Shown here: positions 14,759 through 22,586 of the stretch, piece after piece
Layout of the letters: each line of letters opens with the position of its first letter
Position numbering within the stretch: position 1 is the first letter of the stretch
Assembly (NCBI RefSeq): GCF_023702675.1
Contig: NZ_CP098478.1
Location: forward strand, 2,046,001 to 2,110,000
Source of the DNA: Acinetobacter sp. C26M
GTDB lineage: Bacteria; Pseudomonadota; Gammaproteobacteria; Pseudomonadales; Moraxellaceae
Direction: 5' to 3'
Length of the DNA: 64,000 nt
Translations under genes and position numbers: made by a program
Notes under the pieces: generated by a model
Told to the model about the DNA's origin: nothing
What the model saw: the letters and a program-made list of their open reading frames with translations, nothing else
Databases searched by the model: none

Positions 14759-14786
14759 TATTAACATATTATACATTATACGAAAT
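14759..14786 (-). other. dif-like site between virion module and second replication module
   Basis: XerD-like arm TATTAACATAT, centre TATACA and XerC arm TTATACGAAAT. The centre equals that of chromosomal dif, and the XerC arm equals the one at the left junction (6165-6175). The XerD arm differs from dif at 3 of 11 positions, so it is likely the phage's own arm. It is the exact start of the second module copy. Confidence 0.75.
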
Positions 14787-14794
14787 TTCGTATT

Positions 14795-15025
14795 TTAAGC
14801 CTTTGATTCGTAAAGGCTTTTTAGTTCTGCAATCTGTAATCTTAGATATTCAATTTGTCTTCCAACAAGATTTTCATGATCTTCAAGATCAATATCTGAT
14901 TGCACGATACGCAGGTTGCTAGAAATTCTTTCTAAATTAGTAACGATACGTTCAATCTGACCTTGCTTCGGATAAACCCTTACAACCTTATGAGCAACTG
15001 TAGGTACAACTACATTCTTAGTCAT
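14795..15025 (-). CDS. Inovirus small coiled-coil protein, copy 2
   Basis: Identical in all 76 residues to the product of 6184-6414. In this copy the gene is followed, across the dif-like site, by the zinc-ribbon gene and the virion operon. Here the replication and virion genes can therefore form one leftward transcription unit, as in a complete inovirus. In the first copy the same gene is followed by dif and chromosome. Confidence 0.75.
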   Translation of the reverse strand: MTKNVVVPTVAHKVVRVYPKQGQIERIVTNLERISSNLRIVQSDIDLEDHENLVGRQIEYLRLQIAELKSLYESKA

Positions 15026-15035
15026 GACGAGATCC

Positions 15036-15362
15036 TTAAGCAGTTTTTAATTCAGGTTGCTTTTCTTCTTTCAGCATCAACGGCTTGCCATCGTCAGCCG
15101 TACGGAAATAAACGTTCCCATCCACAGCTACCAATGCCACAGGCAGATAAATTTCTTTGTTCTGGTAGCACTTATAAAACTCTAATAAGTGATGATGCTC
15201 AGGATCTACTTTGACTGGTTGCGAGCAATCAACCATTTCCTCTAAACCACGGTCAAACTTCTGTGATTTAAAAATAAGACGCATATTCGGCTGTCCAGTC
15301 TTTGGATCAGCCTTGACATCAATCTTGAGTAATTTGGCATTAAAAATAATTTGTGCTGACAT
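15036..15362 (-). CDS. Phage single-stranded DNA-binding protein (gene V-like), copy 2
   Basis: Identical to the 108-residue product of 6425-6751, with the same OB-fold-like pattern and spacing to its neighbours. Two intact gene copies mean extra dosage of the coating protein if both modules are expressed. Confidence 0.72.
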   Translation of the reverse strand: MSAQIIFNAKLLKIDVKADPKTGQPNMRLIFKSQKFDRGLEEMVDCSQPVKVDPEHHHLLEFYKCYQNKEIYLPVALVAVDGNVYFRTADDGKPLMLKEEKQPELKTA

Positions 15363-15373
15363 GATAAAAATCC

Positions 15374-16855
15374 TTATGCGACGATGCGTAGTCCACGCTG
15401 ATTGAAAGTAGAAATCGGTTCGATAAAATTGCTTGGTAATTGAGATTCGAAATTAACTTCGATGTGCTTAACAAATAAAATGATGTTGTTCTTGGTCTGA
15501 ACATGTAAGTTCTGGAGAGTCAGCTTCGAATATCCGCAACTCTTAAGTTTATTAACGAGCAGAATAAATTGAGCTTTGCTATAACGGCCACGAACAGCGT
15601 CATAACCTTCTGATTCAATTGCTTTGTAAAATTCAAAGGTATTACGAGCCTCAGTCAATGAAACCGTTCCACCTTTAGAAACCTTTTTAAAACGATTAAA
15701 AACAATGGTATAAGCTGTGAAATGGTCTAGATTGATTTCAGGTCTAGAAGCCAAATTCCTGATGTATTCCTCAGTAAAACCACACTGAACCAAATCAGAA
15801 ATATATTTAAAATACTGATGCTCAAACTTAGCCTTAGCCTCAGCATGACCCTTATTCTCTAGAAATTGATAAAACTGGAAAATCTTATCTGAACGACCTG
15901 CTGTGACAACGTCATTTTCTCTAACTTTCTGTAATTTATTAGAAATTTCTTTAAAAATAGTTTCATGATCTGTAGCTTTCATAGTCTGACCCTCTAGGGC
16001 TTTAAATAGTTCACGGTTGGCTTTTACCCACAAATTACGCAAGAAATAAGGATTTTCACGTTGATAACGAATTAATTGAAAAAGATTAGTAGGTATATTT
16101 AATTCACGAAGTGCGAAGGCTTTAACGCCAGTTTCAAAACGAAGTAGACCCTTTGCATATTCTTGAAGTTCAGGGTCAGACATAACGGCAACAACGCGTT
16201 GGGCGTTCTTATCGTTCTTCTTAGCCAGTTCTTTAAGGTCTGCTAATTGGTCCATAAATTCACAATGTTTACCGTAAACCTTGCGTGCAAAGCGTTTAGA
16301 ACGTTCGGCACCGAAATAAACAGTATTCTTATGAATCACTTGTTTCTCAGATTTACCAATGTACTGCGTTGATAAATTCCTAAGAAACTCTAGAGCTTTA
16401 CGGACTTGATTCTCATCCTGTAAACGAGCCGAATAAGTTACATCCAAGTGTCGAACCTCAGTTTCACTTATCGCTAATAGCCCATACAGCACAGGTTGAG
16501 TCTCAGCCAAATAGCCCAGCATCTCTAAAGCTCCCTGCTCTATCCAGTCAGTTCCGTAAACGTTATGACCTTGGAGAATCTTCGCAGGACTGCATTTAAG
16601 TTCGACATAAGGGATATAGGTCCCCTCATGGAAAAATTTAAAAGCCATCTCGGTAAAAGAAGTCGGCAGCTTAGAGTAAGGATGATTTAAAACATGGTGT
16701 TGAACTGTGCCATCGTCATCCTTGTAACAAGAGCGTGATTCAACTCTGATACCAATATCGAATAAATCCATACCGAAAACGCAATATCTGCCGTCTTCTC
16801 GCACATCAACGAGAGACATATCAACAGGTATATGCATTACGATTTTATCCAACAT
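15374..16855 (-). CDS. Rolling-circle replication initiator (gene II/X family), copy 2
   Basis: All 493 residues equal those of 6763-8244, so both copies should be active. With an origin in each module, an initiator nick in one copy and termination in the other would release a circle of exactly one 8611-nt phage genome. This is the way tandem CTX prophages yield virions without excision. That mechanism is known for CTX-phi and inferred here. Confidence 0.87.
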   Translation of the reverse strand: MLDKIVMHIPVDMSLVDVREDGRYCVFGMDLFDIGIRVESRSCYKDDDGTVQHHVLNHPYSKLPTSFTEMAFKFFHEGTYIPYVELKCSPAKILQGHNVYGTDWIEQGALEMLGYLAETQPVLYGLLAISETEVRHLDVTYSARLQDENQVRKALEFLRNLSTQYIGKSEKQVIHKNTVYFGAERSKRFARKVYGKHCEFMDQLADLKELAKKNDKNAQRVVAVMSDPELQEYAKGLLRFETGVKAFALRELNIPTNLFQLIRYQRENPYFLRNLWVKANRELFKALEGQTMKATDHETIFKEISNKLQKVRENDVVTAGRSDKIFQFYQFLENKGHAEAKAKFEHQYFKYISDLVQCGFTEEYIRNLASRPEINLDHFTAYTIVFNRFKKVSKGGTVSLTEARNTFEFYKAIESEGYDAVRGRYSKAQFILLVNKLKSCGYSKLTLQNLHVQTKNNIILFVKHIEVNFESQLPSNFIEPISTFNQRGLRIVA

Positions 16856-16887
16856 AATTCAGCCCAAAGCAGAACCAACCCCAAACG

Positions 16888-16974
16888 TGCAACAACATCA
16901 CACGCAACATTTTGACAGAAATATAACAGAATTGCGCGCAACACTGCAACGTGTGACACAATAATGTTGTTGCA
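16888..16974. promoter_or_regulatory. Divergent promoter/operator with inverted repeats, copy 2
   Basis: TGCAACAACAT (16888-16898) and ATGTTGTTGCA (16964-16974), the same arrangement as in copy 1. Two operators per prophage would titrate the repressor. Confidence 0.6.
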
Positions 16975-16996
16975 TTAAACAATGTTGAGACATCAC

Positions 16997-17203
16997 ATGA
17001 AAAAATCAGACTTATCAAAAACTTATAGAGTTCGTGGGGAATTCGTAGAGTCGATTAAAGAAAAATCACTTGATTTTATTATCGAAACTAAAGAGAGAAT
17101 TGAAGAAGCAGACATAATTAATGCCTTGATTTACAAGCATTTAAAAGACATTAGCGCAAAAGATGTAACAAAATATATCGAAGAAATAAAAAAAGCAGAT
17201 TGA
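16997..17203 (+). CDS. Probable phage repressor, copy 2
   Basis: Identical to the 68-residue product of 8386-8592, with the same start choice (ATG after GAG). It reads towards the chromosome, is divergent from the initiator copy 2, and is followed by its own terminator. The double dose of repressor gene matches the double dose of operator. Confidence 0.6.
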   Translation: MKKSDLSKTYRVRGEFVESIKEKSLDFIIETKERIEEADIINALIYKHLKDISAKDVTKYIEEIKKAD

Positions 17204-17252
17204 TAATAAACGTCGACCCAGAATACTAGGCACCAAAGATGAAAAATTAACT

Positions 17253-17277
17253 ATGCACCTCATTGGTGCATTTTTTA
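17253..17277 (+). terminator. Terminator of the phage repressor gene, copy 2
   Basis: ATGCACC and GGTGCAT stem with TCATT loop and T run, as in copy 1. Confidence 0.8.
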
Positions 17278-17308
17278 ATTACGCGAAAGTCTTAAATTTA
17301 AGACCATA

Positions 17309-17360
17309 GTCCACCACTAGAGATGGTGGACGAAAACTTCTGTCACGACATATTATGTCG
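17309..17360. other. Candidate rolling-circle origin hairpins, copy 2
   Basis: Same palindromes as in copy 1 (17309-17331 and 17346-17360). They are followed at 17385-17447 by the same GC-rich TCG/CTCC patch. Confidence 0.45.
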
Positions 17361-17448
17361 CCCTCTCCCATGGCGAAATCTTATTGTCGTCGTTCGGTCG
17401 GGTCGGTCTGTCGCTCCGCTCATCCTCCCTCCTCACTCCTCCGCTTCG

Positions 17449-17598
17449 ATTTCGCATAATGAAGATTGATGTTAAATATCAATCGAGTGCAGCCGATAGC
17501 ATTGCATTGTTGACATACAAAAAAAGCCGTGAAAATCACGGCTTTATTGGTATATCTAACACATTGATAAATAACATAATCTAGTTATTATGCGAAAT
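17449..17598. other. attP: Folded attP copy 2; right junction of the prophage
   Basis: Same inverted pair of Xer sites as at 8838-8987, including the minus-strand terminator hairpin (17519-17547). Here the second XerC arm TTATGCGAAAT (17588-17598) is joined to chromosomal sequence. The arm is therefore expected to be the chromosome's own XerC arm after XerC-mediated strand exchange. Confidence 0.72.
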
Positions 17599-17731
17599 AT
17601 TGTAATTGTTAAATATGGTGCTTAGCAACTTCTGCAATTACCATTTTCCTGCTATCCCAATGTCTGTTGACATACATTAGAAAGTTACACACAATGCTAT
17701 TCACTATATAAGTATGCATATATCAATAACA

Positions 17732-18367
17732 ATGCCTTCGATTTATCAATTAAAACCAGCATTTCAGAATTTACTTCGCCCATTTGTACAATGGCTTTAC
17801 TCTAAAAAGATTACAGCGAATCAGGTTACGCTTTTAGCAATGCTAATCTCTGTTGTATTAGCTGTTGCACTTTACTGCCTGCATCTTTACCAACAACCTT
17901 TAATTCTGTTTTTATTCTTTCCTGTATGGATGTTAGTTCGTATGGGTTTTAATGCAATTGATGGCATGCTCGCACGTGAGTTTAATCAACAATCAAAACT
18001 TGGTGCATATTTAAATGAAATTTGTGATGTTATCTCCGATTCTGCGCTGTATTTATGTTTTTTGGGCTTAGCCTTCATTAATTCCTATTTATTGGGTTTT
18101 GTTGTATTTCTAGCGATTCTGAGTGAATATGCTGGCGTTATGGCTCCATTAATTGGTCAGGAACGCCGTTATGATGGTCCTATGGGTAAAAGTGATCGTG
18201 CATTTTGGTTTAGTTTAATTGCTGTGCTTGTCAGTTTCAGCCCGTATTTAATTGAAAATAATTACATAAATTCAATAATTTATATCTGTAATGGGCTGCT
18301 TATTTTTATTGCAGCGCTATTGGTTTTGACAACTTATAACCGTATTAAAAATAGTATTCAACTTTAA
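17732..18367 (+). CDS. ynbA: CDP-alcohol phosphatidyltransferase (YnbA-like)
   Basis: An integral membrane enzyme that transfers a phosphatidyl group from CDP-diacylglycerol to an alcohol. The signature reads DGMLAR-x8-G-x3-N-x3-D: the third acidic residue of the usual DG-x2-AR-x8-G-x3-D-x3-D is Asn, and the last Asp is kept. My memory of E. coli YnbA is that it also has Asn there, so this is probably a subfamily trait. Six hydrophobic segments are visible. I prefer ATG 17732 because MPSIYQLKPAFQ aligns with the YnbA start; ATG 17714 is the alternative. It is the first gene of a six-gene operon beginning 134 bp from the prophage end. The alcohol acceptor is unknown. Confidence 0.8.
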   Translation: MPSIYQLKPAFQNLLRPFVQWLYSKKITANQVTLLAMLISVVLAVALYCLHLYQQPLILFLFFPVWMLVRMGFNAIDGMLAREFNQQSKLGAYLNEICDVISDSALYLCFLGLAFINSYLLGFVVFLAILSEYAGVMAPLIGQERRYDGPMGKSDRAFWFSLIAVLVSFSPYLIENNYINSIIYICNGLLIFIAALLVLTTYNRIKNSIQL

Positions 18368-18377
18368 GGAAAATCAG

Positions 18378-20126
18378 ATGCAAAGCTCACAAAAACATGT
18401 GTTTATCAGTCATGATGATACCCAATTAGCCTATCAACACTGGCCTGCAACTGCAGAAAAAGAGACAAAAAAAGCAATTATCTTATTCCATCGTGGTCAT
18501 GAACACTCTGGACGTATGGCGCATTTGGTCAATGAGCTCAACCTACCAGAATTTGATTTCTTTGCGTGGGATGCACGCGGACATGGAGATTCCCCAGGTT
18601 TACGTGGCGATGCACCAAGTTTCTCTGCATGTGTGAAAGATATTCAATCTTTTGTACAACATATTGAATCGACGTATAACATTGTATCAACCAATATCGC
18701 CGTCATTGGTCAAAGCGTTGGCGCAGTTTTGGCAGCGACATGGGTACATGATTATGCTCCAAAAATCAGAGCCTTATGCTTAGCTTCACCCGCATTTGAT
18801 ATCAAACTGTATGTACCATTTGCAAAAGCAGGTTTAACTGTTTTAAGTAAACTCAAAGGTAATTTCTTTATTACCAGCTATGTAAAAGCCAATATGCTGA
18901 CGCATGATGTTGATCGTGCGAAAACTTATGATACAGATCCACAAATTGCCAAAGCCATTTCTGTACGAATGCTTTTAGGCTTATATGCAGCGTCAGAACG
19001 TATCGTTAATGATGCACAAAATATCTTTGTTCCTACACAAGTTTTATGCTCTGGATCAGATTTTGTAGTATTCCGTAAGCCACAACAACAATTTTATGAA
19101 AAGCTTCCTCATCCACGTAAAGAGTTCCATGTACTAGATGGTTTTTATCACGATACTTTAGGTGAAAAAGACCGCCATATTGCAATCGAAAAAATCCGTC
19201 GTTTTATCTTGCAAAGCTTTGTTGAGGATTATCAGGCCCCAGATGTATTGAATGCCGATAAAATTGGTACAAGTTGTGCGACAGCTGAGCAATTGAGTAG
19301 CCCACTTCCCGCTGCTTCCATCAAAAAGCTATTCTGGAATTTAACCAAACGTAATTTAAAGCTCGGTAGTAAATTCTCGCATGGCTTAAAAATTGGTGAA
19401 GATACTGGTTATGACTCAGGCAGCACTTTAGATTTTGTTTATAGAAATCAAGGTGAAAGCAAAAACATTCTTGGCAATATTATCGATAAGCAATATTTAA
19501 ATGCGATTGGTTGGCGTGGCATTCGCGTACGTAAACAACATATTGAGCAGTTATTGGCAAAATATGCGAAAGCATTGACCAAGCAACGTAAAGATGTTCG
19601 CATCCTAGACATTGCTGCGGGTCATGGCCGCTATATTTTAGATGCAGTCAGTCAGCTTCCAACAACACCGAAATCCGTTTTATTAAGAGATTATAGTGAA
19701 TTAAATGTTGAGTCAGGTACAGCATTAATCCAAGAGCGGAAATTGGACAATATTGCCCAATTTGAACTCGGTGATGCCTTTGACACGGCGTCATTGGCCA
19801 AAGTTAAACCTAAGCCAAATTTGGTGATTGTTTCAGGGCTTTATGAGTTGTTTAGTGATAATGACTTATTAAGACAATCACTCACAGGTATTCATCAAGC
19901 CATGTTACAAGGTGGCTTCCTGATATACACAGGACAAATTTGGCACCCACAACAAGAGTTTATTGCACGTGCGCTTACCTCACATCGTCAAGGTGATGCT
20001 TGGGTAATGCGGTTACGCTCGCAAGCCGAAATGGATGCACTGGTTGAAAAAGCAGGCTTTAAAAAAGTAGATCAATGTATTGATGAATTTGGGATTTTTA
20101 CAGTTTCAGTTGCTCAAAAAATTTAA
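18378..20126 (+). CDS. ynbC: Alpha/beta hydrolase-methyltransferase fusion (YnbC-like)
   Basis: A 582-residue two-domain protein. The N-terminal half (about 1-285) is a monoglyceride-lipase-type hydrolase with the nucleophile elbow VIGQSVGA near residue 115 and a late His in DGFYHDTLGEKD. The C-terminal half (about 340-580) is a class I methyltransferase with the SAM-binding motif VRILDIAAGHGRY near residue 410. E. coli YnbC has the same fusion. SD AAGGA lies 9 nt before the ATG, and the gene follows ynbA by 10 bp. It probably remodels and methylates the lipid headgroup or acyl chain made by this operon; the substrate is not known. Confidence 0.82.
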   Translation: MQSSQKHVFISHDDTQLAYQHWPATAEKETKKAIILFHRGHEHSGRMAHLVNELNLPEFDFFAWDARGHGDSPGLRGDAPSFSACVKDIQSFVQHIESTYNIVSTNIAVIGQSVGAVLAATWVHDYAPKIRALCLASPAFDIKLYVPFAKAGLTVLSKLKGNFFITSYVKANMLTHDVDRAKTYDTDPQIAKAISVRMLLGLYAASERIVNDAQNIFVPTQVLCSGSDFVVFRKPQQQFYEKLPHPRKEFHVLDGFYHDTLGEKDRHIAIEKIRRFILQSFVEDYQAPDVLNADKIGTSCATAEQLSSPLPAASIKKLFWNLTKRNLKLGSKFSHGLKIGEDTGYDSGSTLDFVYRNQGESKNILGNIIDKQYLNAIGWRGIRVRKQHIEQLLAKYAKALTKQRKDVRILDIAAGHGRYILDAVSQLPTTPKSVLLRDYSELNVESGTALIQERKLDNIAQFELGDAFDTASLAKVKPKPNLVIVSGLYELFSDNDLLRQSLTGIHQAMLQGGFLIYTGQIWHPQQEFIARALTSHRQGDAWVMRLRSQAEMDALVEKAGFKKVDQCIDEFGIFTVSVAQKI

Positions 20127-20138
20127 ATAAAGACCTTT

Positions 20139-21509
20139 ATGCAAAATAATATTTTAGATCGCCAGCCCGGTACTTGGAAATGGGGACTACTCTGCTTAGT
20201 CTTTTTAGCACCCTTTTTCTTTTTAACCTATGGTTTTGCAAATCAATATGCATCCAGCCTCAGCAATGTTCCGAGTATTGTGTTTGAATGGGAGCATCAT
20301 ATCCCACTTTGGGCATGGACCATTGTGCCGTATTGGTCAATTGACCTTTTTTATGGGTTGTCACTATTGTTATGTTGGAATAGATTTGAATTAAAACAAC
20401 ATTCGCTTAGGCTATTTGCTGCCCAGATTATTTCGATAAGTTGTTTTTTAATCTTTCCTTTAAAATTCAGTTTTGAACGTGCTGAATTACATGGTTTTTT
20501 TGGATTATGGTTTGATGTATTGATGGGTTTTGATAAACCCTTTAATCAAGCACCTTCATTACATATCGTTTTATTGGTCATTCTCTGGGATTTTTACCGT
20601 CGACATATCAAGCCAAGCTATCGTTGGTTGGTTCATCTTTGGTCTTTTCTAATCGGACTTTCTGTCTTAACCACGTGGCAACATCACTTTATTGATATTC
20701 CTTTAGGGCTATTGGTTGGTGCACTGTGTTTATGGCTATTTCCTCTCACCGTTAAAGCACCTTATCAAAAAGATAGCTTACAGCAAATTACAGGCAAACA
20801 TTTAAAATTAGGGTGTTTTTATCTCATAGGTGCCTTGCTGTGTCTGGTACCTGCATTTTTATTTAAAGGTGTATGGCTATGGATGTTATATCCAGCAATC
20901 AGTCTTTTCTTAGTTGCTTTAGCATACTTTTTGGTTAGACCTCATTTTTTCCAAAAGCAAGAAAATGGTCAAATGACTGTCGCTGCATGGTTATTGTTCG
21001 CACCTTATTCTCTAGTCGCATGGATAAATAGTCGTGTTTGGACCTATCGACATCCTGAAGACTCATTGATTTTGCAACTCAATGGCGTTGATCTGTATCT
21101 AGGCCGTATTCCATCTGCTGAACATAGCAAACAATACAATGCCTTATTTGATTGCTGTGCTGAGTTAGCGGTAAATCAACAGGTACAACATTATGAAAAA
21201 TTTAGCACGCTCGATTTAATCCCTGTCCAAAGTCAACAATTGTTGGTCGCCGCAGTAGCATTCGACCATTTTATCCAACCTTTACTACAAATCAATCAAC
21301 CACATAAAGTTCTGATTTTTTGTGCGCTTGGCTATTCACGTAGTTGTAGTGTATTGATTGCATGGTTATTGCTACAAGACCACGTATCTACCGTTGAAGA
21401 AGCGATTGCCTTAATACAACGATCGCGTCCGTGGATTGTTTTGAGTGAGACACATATTGCTGAAATTAAAAATTTCCAACAACTGATCTCTCAGGAGATA
21501 CAGCCATGA
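20139..21509 (+). CDS. ynbD: PAP2-like/dual-specificity phosphatase membrane protein (YnbD-like)
   Basis: A 456-residue fusion. The N-terminal 300 residues are membrane segments with PAP2-type motifs (APSLHIVLL and WQHHFIDIPLG), the phosphatidic-acid phosphatase pattern. The C-terminal domain is a cysteine phosphatase with CALGYSRS, the C-x5-R loop of dual-specificity phosphatases, near residue 395. The same architecture is found in E. coli YnbD. A lipid-phosphate phosphatase, for example converting a phosphatidyl-alcohol phosphate like PGP or PIP, would complete the pathway with YnbA and YnbB. The stop overlaps the next start by 4 bp. Confidence 0.8.
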   Translation: MQNNILDRQPGTWKWGLLCLVFLAPFFFLTYGFANQYASSLSNVPSIVFEWEHHIPLWAWTIVPYWSIDLFYGLSLLLCWNRFELKQHSLRLFAAQIISISCFLIFPLKFSFERAELHGFFGLWFDVLMGFDKPFNQAPSLHIVLLVILWDFYRRHIKPSYRWLVHLWSFLIGLSVLTTWQHHFIDIPLGLLVGALCLWLFPLTVKAPYQKDSLQQITGKHLKLGCFYLIGALLCLVPAFLFKGVWLWMLYPAISLFLVALAYFLVRPHFFQKQENGQMTVAAWLLFAPYSLVAWINSRVWTYRHPEDSLILQLNGVDLYLGRIPSAEHSKQYNALFDCCAELAVNQQVQHYEKFSTLDLIPVQSQQLLVAAVAFDHFIQPLLQINQPHKVLIFCALGYSRSCSVLIAWLLLQDHVSTVEEAIALIQRSRPWIVLSETHIAEIKNFQQLISQEIQP

Positions 21510-21928
21510 AAATGAATTTTGTTGTAGTGAGCCAACTGCTAAAGCAAAGTCAGGCTCTTTTAAAATCAGGATATTTAGCCTTTGTTTTATCAATTGTAAG
21601 CTTATTTTTATTTTCAAGTATCCCGATCTTGATCCTACTGTTACTGGTCACTGCTCTATTAGCGATTCACCATTATTTATTTATTCGGATTGAATTTGAT
21701 CGTGGCCTGTTACAGCATATGGTGGACCAACCAGAGGATATAGACCGTCTTACCCAACAATTGGATCAATCCCTGTTAAACTTGCAACTGATTCCATCCA
21801 GTAAAACGGGTCGTGATTGGTCGATACGCTTCAAAGGCTGCTTAAGACTGTTAAAAATACAGATCTTCATTGTCTTAATTCAGTATTCTGTATTTATTGT
21901 ACTTTTTTATAAATTAACGCATAGATGA
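21506..21928 (+). CDS. Small membrane protein of the ynb operon
   Basis: A 140-residue protein with two adjacent hydrophobic segments near residues 22-55 and another at the C-terminus (about 115-135, IFIVLIQYSVFIVLFY). A soluble helical part lies between them. It is translationally coupled to the phosphatase gene (ATGA) and followed after 7 bp by the acyltransferase. I do not recognise a family. Its place inside the operon suggests a scaffold or subunit of the lipid-modifying enzymes. Confidence 0.7.
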   Translation: MKMNFVVVSQLLKQSQALLKSGYLAFVLSIVSLFLFSSIPILILLLLVTALLAIHHYLFIRIEFDRGLLQHMVDQPEDIDRLTQQLDQSLLNLQLIPSSKTGRDWSIRFKGCLRLLKIQIFIVLIQYSVFIVLFYKLTHR

Positions 21929-21935
21929 AGGTTGA

Positions 21936-22586
21936 ATGAAAAGAAATATAATTACGCAATCCGTTGCTCGTTTTATCGCATTTCTTACCCGTCGTGGTGC
22001 ACGGTTGTTAACAGGTGCTCGAAGTTTATGGGTCGGCTGTGAACCTGAACTTAAGCAAAGGATCTATTATGCCAACCATAATAGCCATATTGATTTCATT
22101 TTATTATGGTCTTCATTACCCACCCACATCCGTCGCAAAACACGACCAATCGCAGCATCAGATTACTGGCTCAAAGATGGGCTGAGACGCTTTTTGATTC
22201 AAGATACTTTTTCAGGTGTTACCATTCAACGAAATCGTAGTGATCAGCAAGATCCTTTACAGCCAGTCAAAGATGTCTTGGCAGAAGGCTATTCCATTAT
22301 TTTCTTCCCTGAAGGGACACGTAATTTAAATGATGATGTAGAGATGCTGCAGTTTAAAAGTGGCCTTTATCATCTCAGCCAGCAATTCCCTGACGTTGAA
22401 GTTGTGCCTGTTTGGATTTCTAATTTAAAACGAGTCATGCCTAAAGGCGCATTTATCCCCTTGCCTCTACTCTCTACTGTCATCTTTGGTGAACCCTTAG
22501 CACTTGATCAACTCACGGGCAAAGATCAATTCTTGCAGCATGCTCAGCAGCAATTATTGAAATTAAAAGAGGCTGAGAATCAATGA
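21936..22586 (+). CDS. 1-acylglycerol-3-phosphate acyltransferase-like (PlsC family)
   Basis: A 216-residue protein with the PlsC motifs in order: NHNSHIDF (NHxxxxD, catalytic His-Asp) near residue 47 and FPEGTRN near residue 129 for phosphate binding. It lacks a clear N-terminal membrane anchor and is shorter than typical PlsC. In this operon it would provide a phosphatidic acid for the CdsA-like enzyme that follows with a 4-bp overlap. This gene is not part of the E. coli ynbABCD set as I know it, so it adds a de novo lipid step. Confidence 0.82.
   Translation: MKRNIITQSVARFIAFLTRRGARLLTGARSLWVGCEPELKQRIYYANHNSHIDFILLWSSLPTHIRRKTRPIAASDYWLKDGLRRFLIQDTFSGVTIQRNRSDQQDPLQPVKDVLAEGYSIIFFPEGTRNLNDDVEMLQFKSGLYHLSQQFPDVEVVPVWISNLKRVMPKGAFIPLPLLSTVIFGEPLALDQLTGKDQFLQHAQQQLLKLKEAENQ

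Larger units (their letters stand above)
6159..17598 (-). mobile_element. Filamentous phage (inovirus) prophage with duplicated replication module
   Basis: One full genome length is 8611 bp (distance between equivalent positions of the repeated module). The gene set is inoviral: gene II-type initiator, ssDNA-binding protein, small coat proteins, pIII-like adsorption proteins, DUF2523 pVI and Zot/pI. The order from left is dif, replication module, Xer-bounded 46-bp repeat array, virion module, dif-like site, second replication module, chromosome. All virion and replication genes read leftwards; only the repressor reads rightwards. Integration at dif by host XerCD is shown by the Xer sites at both ends. 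Confidence 0.88.
14770..17598. repeat. 2829-bp direct repeat, copy 2 (satellite-like replication module)
   Basis: Same sequence as 6159-8987 at an offset of 8611 bp. It carries initiator, ssDNA-binding protein, coiled-coil ORF, repressor, origin hairpins and attP, but is followed on the right directly by the chromosome (ATTGTAATTG from 17599) and not by the repeat cassette. No extra gene comparable to CTX satellite rstC is present. Either this copy is the head of the full phage (reading leftwards) and copy 1 is the satellite, or the reverse; the sequence cannot decide. Confidence 0.93.
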
